NCBI GenBank assembly: GCA_946494335.1
Contig: CAMMBV010000001.1
Coordinates: 86,830 to 150,829, forward strand
DNA from: an uncultured Ruminococcus sp.
GTDB lineage: Bacteria > Bacillota > Clostridia > Lachnospirales > Lachnospiraceae
Reading direction: 5' to 3'
Length of the DNA stretch: 64,000 nt
Below the pieces are notes generated by a model. That model ran no database searches. It saw only the letters and a program-made list of their open reading frames with translations, and was not told the DNA's origin. Positions 8,814 to 17,790 of the stretch are shown here, one piece after another. The translations under genes and the position numbers were made by a program. The first letter of the stretch is position 1; each line of letters begins with the position of its first letter.

Positions 8814-9293
8814 ATGCCGTTAAATAAAATGGTAGAAGCAGGAAATGTTGCAGCCATTGCAAAAATGCTGGTATTTGGAAGGTTTGGTATGTCCAATCTG
8901 GAAACAGATAAGCTGTACACCCAGATGTCAAATTTTGAATATCTGACGATGGAACAGATCAGCAGTCTGATTCAGGAAAAAGGCGATGGGAAACGGATTT
9001 ATATGAAAGAAGTGGCGGAAGCTTTGAATGTTGAGGTGAGTCGGTTATCCCATACGCTTGGAAGACTGGAGGAGCAGGCTCTGATTGAGTGGAAGCACGA
9101 TCCCGATTCCGATTCAGGAACCTATATTGTATTGACTGAAAGCGGAAAAACACGTCTTGACAATCAGGAAAAGATTCTGAAGGAATTTTATCAGAATGTG
9201 TTAAATGACTTCGGAAAAGAACGTGCTGTCAATCTGGTGAAAGAGATGATGGAACTGGAAAAGGTAATGCGCAGGGAGCTGGAAGCTCAGTAA
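8814..9293 (+). CDS. MarR-family transcriptional regulator
   Basis: 159 residues. The central winged helix runs through MKEVAEALNVEVSRLSHTLGRLEEQALIEW and ends in the wing GTYIVLTESGKTRL, typical of MarR. N- and C-terminal helices form the dimer interface. The ATG at 8814 has AAAGGAA 9 bases upstream; the upstream TTG at 8808 does not. Lies divergent to an ABC exporter, the usual target arrangement for MarR repressors. Its last 7 bases overlap the stop region of the convergent DUF218 gene. Confidence 0.8.
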   Translation: MPLNKMVEAGNVAAIAKMLVFGRFGMSNLETDKLYTQMSNFEYLTMEQISSLIQEKGDGKRIYMKEVAEALNVEVSRLSHTLGRLEEQALIEWKHDPDSDSGTYIVLTESGKTRLDNQEKILKEFYQNVLNDFGKERAVNLVKEMMELEKVMRRELEAQ

Positions 9294-9859
9294 AGAAAGA
9301 AATATTTCATTCGGGCAAGAATCTCTCTTAATTCCCGGTAACATCTTCTGCGGTATCTGCGCCTGTCGGACGCGGCGCCCCAGGCCTGAAGCCCCAGTTT
9401 TCCGGCTATGTACAGTGCACGGTACAGATGATATTTCTGTGTGACGATTACCGTTTTCCGGACGTGATAAACATCCCGGGCCCGCCGTGCGCTGTCCCGG
9501 GTGGTGAGGCCGCGGGGGTCTGTCAGAATATTTTCCGCCGGAACCCCGTGCATGAGGGCGAAGTTTTTCATCACCGAAACCTCATCGTGACCGGGAAATC
9601 TTCCGTCGCCGCTCATGAGAAGAACAGCGTCTTTTTTCTGACGAAAGAAAGTGATGCCGGTGAGAAGGCGGTCTTCCAGTATGGGGCAGGGTACATTGCC
9701 CGGCCAGACGGCGGCGCCCAGTATGAGAATACAGTCGTAATCCTGGCAGACGGCATCGCCGTGTGGCAGGATTCTTTTTTTGGACGTTGCTATAATATAC
9801 AGATTGACGGCGGCCGTAATAAGGCACAGCAGCAAGATGAGGGCAAAAAATATAATCAT
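9287..9859 (-). CDS. DUF218 / YdcF-SanA-ElyC family membrane-anchored protein
   Basis: 190 residues with one N-terminal transmembrane helix (FFALILLLCLITAAVNLYII) and the DUF218 core: ILILGAAVW, ILEDRLLTG, LLMSGD, TRDSARRARD and VTQKYHLYRALYI. Family members act in envelope or peptidoglycan-precursor homeostasis, with the domain facing outwards; the chemical role is unsettled. The ribosome site AAAGGAGA lies 6 bases before the ATG. A TGGTACAAT extended -10 lies at 9883-9888 on the minus strand. Confidence 0.8.
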   Translation of the reverse strand: MIIFFALILLLCLITAAVNLYIIATSKKRILPHGDAVCQDYDCILILGAAVWPGNVPCPILEDRLLTGITFFRQKKDAVLLMSGDGRFPGHDEVSVMKNFALMHGVPAENILTDPRGLTTRDSARRARDVYHVRKTVIVTQKYHLYRALYIAGKLGLQAWGAASDRRRYRRRCYRELREILARMKYFFLY

Positions 9860-9910
9860 GGACGGTCTCCTTTCTTTCGACTATTGTACCACAGCAAAGC
9901 GGGAGAAGAA

Positions 9911-10840
9911 ATGGTGAATATAAGGGAAAGGAATGCGGGGAGAATGATGCTGTATGACTGGATGAAGCGGGAACTGGTTAAGATGGAAAGAAAATATCCG
10001 GCGCTGCTTCAAATCCGCAGTGCGGGTAGAAGCGCAGACGGACGGCAGATTCTGGAAGCTGCCCTGGGAAATGACCGGGCGCCGGTGCATGTTCTGGTAC
10101 AGGCGTCCATGCACGGACGGGAATACATCAATACGAAGCTGGCTGTAAGACAGTTATGGCACAGCCTGGAGCATGGGGATATGGAAACATATCCCCATGT
10201 GTGTCTTCATGTGCTTCCCATGGTGAATCCCGACGGCGTGACCATCAGTCAGACGGGCATAAATGGGATACGAAATCCCGGACTGAAAAGGCTGCTGCAG
10301 CAATGTAAGCAAAAAGACCAGGAATCCCGGCCTGGCATAATGGAAACGAAGGATTACTGGAAACGATGGAAAGCCAATGCCAGAGGAGTGGATCTGAACC
10401 GGAATTTTTCTGCGGGCTGGAAGGAGTACCGGGGACCGGCTGCGCCTTCCTGTCAGGGTTATAAGGGAAAACGGGCGGAATCAGAACCGGAAACCCAGGC
10501 GGTGCTTTCCCTTCATCAGCGGTATCCGCTGGCCTGCGTATTGTCCTATCACTCTTCCGGGAAGAAGATTTTCTGGGATTACGGGGGAAGTGAAAAGGCG
10601 AGGAAAGACCAGAGAAGACTTGCACATTTGACAGCGGCCGCCACAGGATATCCGCTGGTTTCCGTCCGCACATCCGGCCAGGATCAGGCAGGGTGCAGCG
10701 ATTACTTTGTGCTCCACTGCGAAATACCGGCTGTTACCATAGAAAACGGCGAAGGGGACTGTCCTTTAAAGGAAGAAGAATTTCCGGCCATCTGGCAGGC
10801 TAACCGGGATCTCTTTCAGAAAGTGATGGGTCAGTATTGA
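9911..10840 (+). CDS. M14-family zinc carboxypeptidase
   Basis: 309 residues. Zinc ligands are the HxxE of MHGREY (His68, Glu71) and His214 in SYHSSG; Glu278 in TIENGEG is the likely general base. DLNRNF is also conserved in M14 peptidases. It resembles the gamma-D-glutamyl-meso-diaminopimelate (MpaA/endopeptidase) branch that trims peptidoglycan peptides. No signal peptide is visible, so cytoplasmic muropeptide recycling is more likely than secretion. The longer open frame back to 9428 overlaps the opposite gene and is spurious; GGGAGAAG precedes ATG 9911. Confidence 0.82.
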   Translation: MVNIRERNAGRMMLYDWMKRELVKMERKYPALLQIRSAGRSADGRQILEAALGNDRAPVHVLVQASMHGREYINTKLAVRQLWHSLEHGDMETYPHVCLHVLPMVNPDGVTISQTGINGIRNPGLKRLLQQCKQKDQESRPGIMETKDYWKRWKANARGVDLNRNFSAGWKEYRGPAAPSCQGYKGKRAESEPETQAVLSLHQRYPLACVLSYHSSGKKIFWDYGGSEKARKDQRRLAHLTAAATGYPLVSVRTSGQDQAGCSDYFVLHCEIPAVTIENGEGDCPLKEEEFPAIWQANRDLFQKVMGQY

Positions 10841-10865
10841 AAAGACTTGCCGCAGTCCGTATAAT
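10837..10865 (+). promoter_or_regulatory. Promoter of nagA-HD-(type III RM) run
   Basis: TTGAAA (10837-10842), 17-bp spacer and perfect TATAAT (10860-10865). The start point near 10872 leaves too little leader for ATG 10882 and supports GTG 10909 as the nagA start. Confidence 0.7.
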
Positions 10866-10908
10866 AGTAACAGCAGTGTAAATGAACAGAATGGACAGGA
10901 GAGAATCG

Positions 10909-12012
10909 GTGATAATCAGAGGCGGCCAGGTATTTCAGGAAGACGGAACATACCGGAAACAGGATATCTATATTGAGGATCACAAAATTGTCAGCTCACG
11001 GGAGGAAGTGACAGAGGCAAAGGTGATCGATGCCCGGGGACTTAAAGTAATTCCCGGATTGATCGATATCCACAGCCATGGAGCGGTGGGATGTGATTTT
11101 TCGGACGGAAGCGTAACGGGGCTGAAAAAGATTCTTCGTTATCAGAAAGCCTGCGGCGTCACTTCTTTTTGCCCCACAACCATGACCCTGCCTGCGAAAA
11201 AGCTTCTGCAGGTTATGGAATCGGCTTTCATGGCAGGCGCTGAGGAAGATCAGGCGGCCATTGCGGGAATCAATATGGAAGGGCCTTTTCTGGATCCGGC
11301 AAAGCGAGGCGCCCACCGGGAAGAATTTATCGTACCTCCTGACGTTGATCTTTTCAGAAAATGTCAAGAAGCCTGTAAAGGGAAGATTCGTCTGGTGACG
11401 CTGGCTCCCAATGTAAAAGGAGCGGATCGATTTCTGGAGGAAGTAAAAGGAGAGGTTACGGTCTCTCTGGGGCATACGGACGCTGATTATGAAAATGCAA
11501 AAAGCGCTTTTGACAGGGGGGCTTCCCATGTGACCCATCTTTATAACGCCATGGCGCCCTTCCGGCACCGGACGCCGGGTCTTGTAGGCGCGGCTTTTGA
11601 CAGTCCTCATGTGATGGCGGAACTGATTGCCGACGGCATTCATGTCCACCCTAGCGTTGTACGCAGCACCTTTGCCATGTTCGGCAGAGATCGGGTGATT
11701 CTGATCAGCGATTCCACCATGGCAGCCGGTATGGAAGATGGAATGTATCGTCTGGGAGGACAGGATGTTACGGTTCGCAGAGGGAAAGCGCAGCTTGCCG
11801 ACGGAACCATAGCCGGTTCGGCGGTCAATCTGTTTGAGTGTATGAAAAGAGCGGTGCGCTTTGGTATAAAGGAGGAAGACGCCATACTGGCATCTACGGT
11901 CAATCCGGCAAAGCGCATCGGCATATTTGATAAAGTGGGGTCCATAACCCCAGGTAAGAAAGCGGATTTGCTGCTTCTGGATCAGGAGCTGAATCTGCTT
12001 CAGGTTCTGTAA
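10909..12012 (+). CDS. nagA: N-acetylglucosamine-6-phosphate deacetylase
   Basis: 367 residues, amidohydrolase superfamily. DIHSHGAVGCDF gives the HxH metal site; GPFLDPAKRGAH, SLGHTDADY, VTHLYNAMAPFRHRTPG and ISDSTMAAG are the NagA signature boxes. Removes acetate from GlcNAc-6-phosphate for amino-sugar recycling or catabolism. Start chosen at GTG 10909, preceded by AGGAGAG with good spacing; ATG 10882 would begin only about 10 bases after the predicted transcript start. No nagB lies next to it. Confidence 0.9.
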   Translation: MIIRGGQVFQEDGTYRKQDIYIEDHKIVSSREEVTEAKVIDARGLKVIPGLIDIHSHGAVGCDFSDGSVTGLKKILRYQKACGVTSFCPTTMTLPAKKLLQVMESAFMAGAEEDQAAIAGINMEGPFLDPAKRGAHREEFIVPPDVDLFRKCQEACKGKIRLVTLAPNVKGADRFLEEVKGEVTVSLGHTDADYENAKSAFDRGASHVTHLYNAMAPFRHRTPGLVGAAFDSPHVMAELIADGIHVHPSVVRSTFAMFGRDRVILISDSTMAAGMEDGMYRLGGQDVTVRRGKAQLADGTIAGSAVNLFECMKRAVRFGIKEEDAILASTVNPAKRIGIFDKVGSITPGKKADLLLLDQELNLLQVL

Positions 12013-12034
12013 AAGGAGACAGGAGGTAGAAAAA

Positions 12035-12637
12035 ATGAAATCAGAAATCACAAGAGAGCAGGCGCTGAGTCTGCTTGAGAAATACAATAAAGACAGCTTT
12101 CATATCCGCCATGGTCTGACTGTGGAAGGAGTAATGCGCTGGTATGCCAGAGAACTGGGATATGCGGCGGAAGAAGAGTACTGGGGAATCGCAGGTCTGC
12201 TGCATGATATTGATTTTGAACAGTATCCCCAGCAGCACTGTCAGAAGGCGCCGGAACTTTTAAGAGAGGGAGGCGTGGGCGAAGATATGATTCATACGGT
12301 ATGTTCCCACGGATTCGGCCTGTGCTCCGATGTGGAACCGGAACATCAGATGGAAAAGGTCCTGTTTGCAGCCGATGAGCTGACCGGACTCATTGGAGCA
12401 GCCGCGATCATGCGTCCTTCCAAAAGCGTGATGGATATGGAAGTAAAAAGTCTGAAGAAAAAATTTAAAGACAAACGGTTTGCAGCCGGATGCTCCCGGG
12501 ATGTGATTGAAAGGGGAGCCAGAATGCTGGGCTGGGATCTTGGCGAGCTTTTTGAAAAGACCATACTGGCCATGCGTTCCTGCGAGCAGGAAATCAATGA
12601 AGCAATGACAGAATACGAACAGAGGAAAGGGGACTGA
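12035..12637 (+). CDS. HD-domain phosphohydrolase
   Basis: 200 residues. HIRHGLTVEGVMRWYAR, LLHDIDFEQYPQQH and HTVCSHG carry the histidines and the HD pair of this metal-dependent phosphohydrolase fold. No partner GGDEF, ACT or nuclease domain is present. A strong AGGAGG sits before the ATG. The next gene (type III Mod) starts one base after its stop, so the two are translationally linked. Substrate unknown; nucleotide hydrolysis is a guess from the fold. Confidence 0.75.
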   Translation: MKSEITREQALSLLEKYNKDSFHIRHGLTVEGVMRWYARELGYAAEEEYWGIAGLLHDIDFEQYPQQHCQKAPELLREGGVGEDMIHTVCSHGFGLCSDVEPEHQMEKVLFAADELTGLIGAAAIMRPSKSVMDMEVKSLKKKFKDKRFAAGCSRDVIERGARMLGWDLGELFEKTILAMRSCEQEINEAMTEYEQRKGD

Positions 12638-12638
12638 T

Positions 12639-14303
12639 ATGTCCGTCAATATCTCCAGAGAAAAAAGAGAAGAACAGCTTAAAATGCTGGACTGTCTCAG
12701 AAGACACATTGCATCAGAAGACCAAGGGGAAAAGACAGGACAGCTTCTTGCCTGTCTGAGTGACATTGAAAGTACTCTGCGAAAGAAAAAATTCGGACTG
12801 GTCTTTGAGGAACATAAAGAAAAGATTCAGGAAACGCTGGAAACCCATCAGCCCTATCTGGAAGAAGACAAAAGTCTTCGTATAGAAGGCGGGGATCCCT
12901 GCAATTATCTGATAGAGGGGGACAACCTGGCCGCTTTGCAGCTTCTGCTGAAAACAAAGAGGGAACAGATCGATCTGATTATCATCGATCCTCCTTATAA
13001 CAGGGGAAAGAATGACTTTATCTATGACGACGACTATGTGGATACGACGGATTCTTTCCGGCACAGCAAATGGGCGTCCTTTATGTATTACCGGCTGAAA
13101 CTGGCCAAAAAACTTCTGAAGCCGGAAGGATATATTTTTATCAACATAGACGACAATGAACTGACGACGCTTAAAATGATCTGCGACGATGTTTTCCGGG
13201 AACAGAACTTTGTGGGGATGTATATGTGGGAAAAAACATCCACGGCGCCAGCTCTCTCTAAAAAAGTGAGAAAAAAGCTGGAATATATCCTCTGTTATGC
13301 GAGAAACCTGGATTCGGCTCATCAGTTTTCCCAGGGAAGCATCGACGGGGACGATGCTCCCCTGCTCAACAAGGGAAATGCGCGCAAGACTTTGACCTTT
13401 CCCCCAGGGAGCGTGCAATTTCGCATCAAAGACGGCGTTTACCATCCGGATGGAAGCCGGAAAATCCAGCTGGAGCAGCCGGTGGAGGTGAAGGATGGAG
13501 TTAACATAACGCCACTGGTGGCCACGGGAGAATACAAATGGGTACAGGAAACTCTTAATCGGGAAGTGGAAGAGGGAACGTATTTCCTGATTAAATCGAA
13601 ACAGTTTTCTATCCGTTATCAAAGGACTGGAAAAATGATCCATAAAACGCCGCAGAATCTGATCAACGGGGAGCTGGGTGTGGGAACCAATGAGGAAGCG
13701 GAAAAGGAGCTGCGGGCCCTTGGACTGCCCTCCTTTGACTATCCCAAACCCACGTCTTTGTATACCTTTCTGATCAATATGATCAACCGGGACAAAGATA
13801 TCACGGTGCTGGACTTTTTTGCTGGTTCCGGAACAACCGGCCATGCGGTGATGAAACTGAATAAGAAGGATGGCGGCAGCCGGAAATTTATCCTCTGCAC
13901 AGACAATCAGGGCGGTGTCTGCCGGGACATTACCTATCCCCGACTTAAAAAGGTGATGGAGCAGGAAGAGTATCAGGGTTCCCTGTCTTATCTGAAGGTG
14001 AATTATCTTCCCACAAAGGGAAGGATGTATTACGAATATGCCAAAGATCTGGCTTCCCATGTCAAAGAACTGCTGCAGATAGAGTGGGGAGTGTATCTGG
14101 AAAAAACAAACCGGATTCTTCTGATTCTGACACAGGAAGAGGCGGACCGGTATCTGACAAAAGAGCAGTGCCCGTCAGAATGCAGGAAGGTTTTTCTGGA
14201 CTGTGACGTTCTTTTATCGGCACAGCAGGAGGCAATGCTTCGGGAGAGAAAGATAGAGGTACAGTCCGTACCGGAGTATTATTACAGCGAACTGGAGGGA
14301 TAA
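12639..14303 (+). CDS. Type III restriction-modification system DNA methyltransferase (Mod)
   Basis: 554 residues. Catalytic motif IV DPPYN at about 117-121 precedes motif I DFFAGSGTTG at about 392-401, the order of beta-class N6-adenine methyltransferases. The segment between them (about 150-380) is the likely target-recognition region. Mod recognises the short asymmetric target and methylates adenine; it also forms the complex with Res needed for cleavage. Starts one base after the HD gene and ends one base before Res, with GGAGGG as ribosome site for Res. No phase-variable simple repeat is seen in the coding sequence. Confidence 0.9.
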   Translation: MSVNISREKREEQLKMLDCLRRHIASEDQGEKTGQLLACLSDIESTLRKKKFGLVFEEHKEKIQETLETHQPYLEEDKSLRIEGGDPCNYLIEGDNLAALQLLLKTKREQIDLIIIDPPYNRGKNDFIYDDDYVDTTDSFRHSKWASFMYYRLKLAKKLLKPEGYIFINIDDNELTTLKMICDDVFREQNFVGMYMWEKTSTAPALSKKVRKKLEYILCYARNLDSAHQFSQGSIDGDDAPLLNKGNARKTLTFPPGSVQFRIKDGVYHPDGSRKIQLEQPVEVKDGVNITPLVATGEYKWVQETLNREVEEGTYFLIKSKQFSIRYQRTGKMIHKTPQNLINGELGVGTNEEAEKELRALGLPSFDYPKPTSLYTFLINMINRDKDITVLDFFAGSGTTGHAVMKLNKKDGGSRKFILCTDNQGGVCRDITYPRLKKVMEQEEYQGSLSYLKVNYLPTKGRMYYEYAKDLASHVKELLQIEWGVYLEKTNRILLILTQEEADRYLTKEQCPSECRKVFLDCDVLLSAQQEAMLRERKIEVQSVPEYYYSELEG

Positions 14304-14304
14304 A

Positions 14305-16551
14305 ATGCAGATCAGACTTGCACAGTTTCAAAAAGACGCCATTGCCAGACTGATGGATGCCATGGCGTCGTCCAAACGGGATATCGTGTTAAAAAGCTGC
14401 ACCGGCAGCGGAAAGACGATCATTCTGACCAGTTTCATGGATGAATACTGCAAAGAACACGAGAAAACGGTTTTTGTCTGGCTGACGCCGGGGCGGGGCA
14501 GCCTGGAAGAACAGAGCAGGGCAAAAATGAAACGTTATATACACGGCAGTCAGACCAAACTTTTGCCGGATGTACTGTCCGAGGGCTTCGAGGAAAACGA
14601 CGCCTGCTTTATTAACTGGGAAAAGCTGACAAAAAAAGGCAACCAGGCGCTGAAGGAGGGCGATCACACCAACTTTCTGGAGCATATCCGGCAGGCCCGG
14701 GAGGAAGGACTGTCATTTTATATCATCGTGGACGAAAGCCATCAGAATGATACCATCAAAGCGGATGATATTATCAGTTACTTTCACGCCAGAAAAATCA
14801 TACGATGCTCCGCAACACCGAAGAATACGAAAAATACCCTTTTGATTGAGATACCGGAATCGGAAGTAATCGCAGAGGGGCTGATTAAAAAGGTTCTGAT
14901 TATCAATGAGAATTTTGCCAGCAATGTCAACGTGAACAGCCAGGTTTCCTATCTGCTGGAAAAGGCGGTGGACAGGCAGCGAAGTCTCAGGGCGGAATTT
15001 GTAAAGCGAGAGAAAGATATCAATCCGCTGATTATCATTCAGATTCCCAATAAGTCCGTTCTTCTGCAAAAGGAAGTGGAAGAATATCTGCAGAAAGCAG
15101 GGCTGACTTATGAAAACGGCCGTCTGGCAGTGTGGCTATCCGACCGAAAGGAAAATCTGGATGGAATCGAGGAAGCCGGCGGGCGGCAGGACGCGGTGAT
15201 CATCAAGCAGGCCGTGGCTACAGGCTGGGACTGTCCCAGGGCTTATATTCTGGTAAAGCTGCGGGACAATATGAATGAAACCTTTGAGATACAGACCATC
15301 GGCCGTATCCGCCGTATGCCGGAGGCGGTTCATTATGAAAATGATCTGCTGGACAGCTGCTATCTTTACACGCTGGATGAGAAATTTACAGAAGGAGTCC
15401 GGCACCATCTGGGGAAAAATGCTCTGGATGCCCTGACGTTGCATCTGAAACCGGAATTCAAAGCGCTCACTTTAAAAAGCGAGAAGAAAACAGACGTTCC
15501 GGTCACCAGGGACGACATATCGGCTCTGCATTCTATTCATGCCTGGTTTGAGAAAAAGTACGGCATAAAAGACAGTACGCTGGAGGATCAGAAGCGGCTT
15601 TCGGCTTCCGGATACATTTTCACGGACAGCATACGCAATTACACCATATCCGGCCGGGTGGCCACGCTGGATGAAGTGCTGAAGGTGAAGGGACGGGATC
15701 TGAATGTGATTACCATTGATGAACCTTTGGATACCCACAAGCACGGCCGGATTTATCATCATAAGGTGGCGGAAATCGGGCGCAAAGTCAGCCTCTCCTA
15801 CCGTCAGATGAACGCCATTTTCCGCCGCCTGTTTGATGGAGGCGTACGCTTTGGCAAAAAGATTCTTAAGCTGACCACCCGGGAGGTTTACAGCTTTGTG
15901 CTGAACAATGAGCAGCTGTTAAAAGATGATATCCGCCATGCCATGGCACAGATGCTGGAACAGGAGATTATGAATGTCAATGCAAAAACGCTGGTGGACT
16001 TTACCATTCCGGGAACCTGTATTTTCACCTACGACAGCAGAGCCAAAAGGCAGAAAGAAATGAAAAGAAACGTTTACCGGGGCTATCTGGCTTCCGCAGA
16101 GATGCGCTCTTCTTCGGAAAAGGAACTGGAAAAGTTCTGTGAAGAGAAAAAAGGAATCGACTGGTTTTACAAAAACGGAGATCAGGGAGCGGAATACTTC
16201 TCCATTGTCTATGAGGACAGCTTTGGAAAGCAGCGTTCTTTTTATCCGGACTATCTGGTGGGGATCCGGGGGAAAATCTGGATTCTGGAGACAAAGGGAG
16301 GCTTCAGCCGCAGCGGAAAAAGCGAGGATATTGACCTTTTTTCAGAGCGTAAATTTCATGTGCTGAAAGAATATCTGAATGCCTATGGGCTGAAGGGCGG
16401 ATTCGTCCGGCTGGATGAAAACAGCAGGCAGCTTTGCATCTGCATGGATACATTCAGCGAGGATATCGAAAGCAGTCACTGGCTTTTGCTGGAGGAGGTA
16501 TTGGAAGAGGAAAATGAAAAGGGAAAAGAAGATTCAGCGTGTAATCCATGA
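14305..16551 (+). CDS. Type III restriction endonuclease subunit (Res)
   Basis: 748 residues, shorter than classic EcoP1I-type Res (about 970). Superfamily 2 helicase motifs: Walker A TGSGKT (33-38), DESH (143-146) and SATP (169-172), then a second RecA domain with the QTIGRIRR box. A C-terminal PD-(D/E)xK nuclease follows: Asp649 in PDYLV and Glu662/Lys664 in ILETKGG. All catalytic elements look intact. Works with the preceding Mod for ATP-dependent cleavage of unmodified DNA. Its 3' end overlaps the glycosylase gene by 38 bases. Confidence 0.88.
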   Translation: MQIRLAQFQKDAIARLMDAMASSKRDIVLKSCTGSGKTIILTSFMDEYCKEHEKTVFVWLTPGRGSLEEQSRAKMKRYIHGSQTKLLPDVLSEGFEENDACFINWEKLTKKGNQALKEGDHTNFLEHIRQAREEGLSFYIIVDESHQNDTIKADDIISYFHARKIIRCSATPKNTKNTLLIEIPESEVIAEGLIKKVLIINENFASNVNVNSQVSYLLEKAVDRQRSLRAEFVKREKDINPLIIIQIPNKSVLLQKEVEEYLQKAGLTYENGRLAVWLSDRKENLDGIEEAGGRQDAVIIKQAVATGWDCPRAYILVKLRDNMNETFEIQTIGRIRRMPEAVHYENDLLDSCYLYTLDEKFTEGVRHHLGKNALDALTLHLKPEFKALTLKSEKKTDVPVTRDDISALHSIHAWFEKKYGIKDSTLEDQKRLSASGYIFTDSIRNYTISGRVATLDEVLKVKGRDLNVITIDEPLDTHKHGRIYHHKVAEIGRKVSLSYRQMNAIFRRLFDGGVRFGKKILKLTTREVYSFVLNNEQLLKDDIRHAMAQMLEQEIMNVNAKTLVDFTIPGTCIFTYDSRAKRQKEMKRNVYRGYLASAEMRSSSEKELEKFCEEKKGIDWFYKNGDQGAEYFSIVYEDSFGKQRSFYPDYLVGIRGKIWILETKGGFSRSGKSEDIDLFSERKFHVLKEYLNAYGLKGGFVRLDENSRQLCICMDTFSEDIESSHWLLLEEVLEEENEKGKEDSACNP

Positions 16552-17020
16552 ATTTTCACCGCTGTTCGATGAAAATTCCAGGGTTCTGATGCTGGGAACC
16601 ATGCCCTCTCCCGCTTCCAGGGAGAACGGCTTTTATTATGGCCATCCCAGAAACCGCTTCTGGCCTGTGCTGGCAGACGTGTGCAGATGCCCCTGCCCTA
16701 TAACGAAAGAAGAGAAAATAAGCTTTGCTCTGGAGAAGGGTATCGCCGTGTGGGACGTGCTGGCGGGCTGCGATATCTGCGGAGCGGACGATGGCAGCAT
16801 TCAAAATCCCGTCCCCAATGACCTGAACATCATATTAAAGAAAGCGGATATTAAGGCGGTATTTGCCACCGGCACAAAGGCCTTTGCTCTTTACAAACGA
16901 TACTGTCTGAAAGAGACAGGGATGGAGGCAGTCTGTCTGCCCTCCACCAGCCCGGCCAACTGCCGTGTATCCTTTGAGGAGCTTGTGAAAGCTTACAGCG
17001 AAATTTTAAATTATCTGTAA
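16514..17020 (+). CDS. DNA-deoxyinosine glycosylase (uracil-DNA glycosylase superfamily)
   Basis: 168 residues. LGTMPSPASRENGFYYGHP followed by RNRFWPVLADV is the hallmark of the hypoxanthine-DNA (deoxyinosine) glycosylase family within the UDG fold; ATGTKAFALY and PSTSPANC form the rest of the active site. It would remove deaminated bases from DNA to start base-excision repair. The open frame to 16415 is overlap with Res; GGAAGAGG at 16503-16510 and ATG 16514 are the likely start. The overlap with res makes it the last gene of the restriction operon, which is unusual. Confidence 0.82.
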   Translation: MKREKKIQRVIHEFSPLFDENSRVLMLGTMPSPASRENGFYYGHPRNRFWPVLADVCRCPCPITKEEKISFALEKGIAVWDVLAGCDICGADDGSIQNPVPNDLNIILKKADIKAVFATGTKAFALYKRYCLKETGMEAVCLPSTSPANCRVSFEELVKAYSEILNYL

Positions 17021-17027
17021 CCAGGGC

Positions 17028-17056
17028 TGGACAGCAAAAAGAGTTCATGGTAAAAT
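17028..17056 (+). promoter_or_regulatory. Promoter of the pabABC leader
   Basis: TGGACA (17028-17033), 17-bp spacer, TAAAAT (17051-17056), each hexamer 5 of 6 to consensus. It lies upstream of a terminator-like hairpin, so its transcript must read through that hairpin to reach pabA. Confidence 0.6.
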
Positions 17057-17109
17057 ACGAAAAAATAAAAAAACGGACAAGGTGTGCCCGGAAATTGTTT
17101 CGGAAGACT

Positions 17110-17152
17110 GCCGAAGACAGACATAGATTGCTATGTCCGCCTTCGGCTTTTT
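17110..17152 (+). terminator. Intrinsic terminator, possible attenuator of pabA leader
   Basis: GCCGAAG / CTTCGGC closes an outer 7-bp stem. GACATAG / CTATGTC forms an inner 7-bp stem across a 3x3 internal loop. TTTTTA follows at once. It lies 27 bases before the pabA ATG. It may just terminate the upstream restriction operon, but the promoter placed before it suggests regulated read-through. CCTTCG in its 3' arm can also pair with CGAAGG around the pabA ribosome site. Confidence 0.7.
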
Positions 17153-17178
17153 ATATTGTCGGGCGAAGGAGAAGGAAC

Positions 17179-17790
17179 ATGTATGTGATGATTGACAATT
17201 TCGATTCTTTTGTTTATAATCTGGCGGTTTACATAAAAGAACTGGGGCGGGAAGTGTATGTGGTCCGCAGTGATCAGGTATCCATACCGCGTCTGTTGCA
17301 GGATTGCAGCCAGGGACGGGTAAAGGGTATGATTATCTCTCCGGGGCCCAAATCGCCGGAGGACTGCGGAAGTTCGCGGGAAGCAGTGCGCCGTCTGGCA
17401 GGAAAAGTTCCCATACTGGGAGTCTGCCTGGGACATCAGATCATCGGCAGTGTATTCGGCGCCCAGGTTATAAGAGGCAGCCGTCCCATGCACGGAAAGG
17501 TGACGCCCATATTTCACAACGGAAACGGACTGTTTGCGGGGCTGCCCTCCTCCTTTGACGCTACCCGGTACCATTCGCTGGTGGTGCAAAAGGAGAGTCT
17601 TCCAAAAGATCTGCAGGTGGACGCCTGGGCGGAGGATGGAACGATACAGGCCCTCAGTCACCGCTTCTGGCCGCTGTACGGGGTACAGTTTCATCCGGAG
17701 GCGGTGCTGACCCAGTATGGTCATGAACTTTTGGAAAATTACATCAGACTCAGTGAAAAATGGTGGGAGAAATATGAAAACGTTAGTTAA
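17179..17790 (+). CDS. pabA: Aminodeoxychorismate/anthranilate synthase glutaminase subunit
   Basis: 203 residues, class I glutamine amidotransferase. IDNFDSF at the start, SPGPKSPEDCG, the nucleophile in GVCLGHQ and the His-Glu dyad in VQFHPEA are all present. Supplies ammonia to PabB for 4-amino-4-deoxychorismate. The frame opens at 17047, but that part covers promoter and hairpin; GAAGGAGAAGGA precedes ATG 17179. Linked to pabB and pabC by overlaps, so folate rather than tryptophan is the likely pathway. Confidence 0.88.
   Translation: MYVMIDNFDSFVYNLAVYIKELGREVYVVRSDQVSIPRLLQDCSQGRVKGMIISPGPKSPEDCGSSREAVRRLAGKVPILGVCLGHQIIGSVFGAQVIRGSRPMHGKVTPIFHNGNGLFAGLPSSFDATRYHSLVVQKESLPKDLQVDAWAEDGTIQALSHRFWPLYGVQFHPEAVLTQYGHELLENYIRLSEKWWEKYENVS

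Noticed and set aside
8606..8827. 73-residue plus-strand ORF before marR
   Set aside because: No ribosome site, covers the marR promoter, and amino-acid content is not protein-like.
9428..9910. Upstream part of the M14 carboxypeptidase frame
   Set aside because: Antisense to the well-supported DUF218 gene; carboxypeptidase homology starts after 9911.
10882..10908. ATG 10882 as nagA start
   Set aside because: Too close to the predicted transcript start and no ribosome site; GTG 10909 has AGGAGAG.
17047..17178. N-terminal extension of pabA
   Set aside because: This part contains the -10 box and the terminator hairpin and has no ribosome site.
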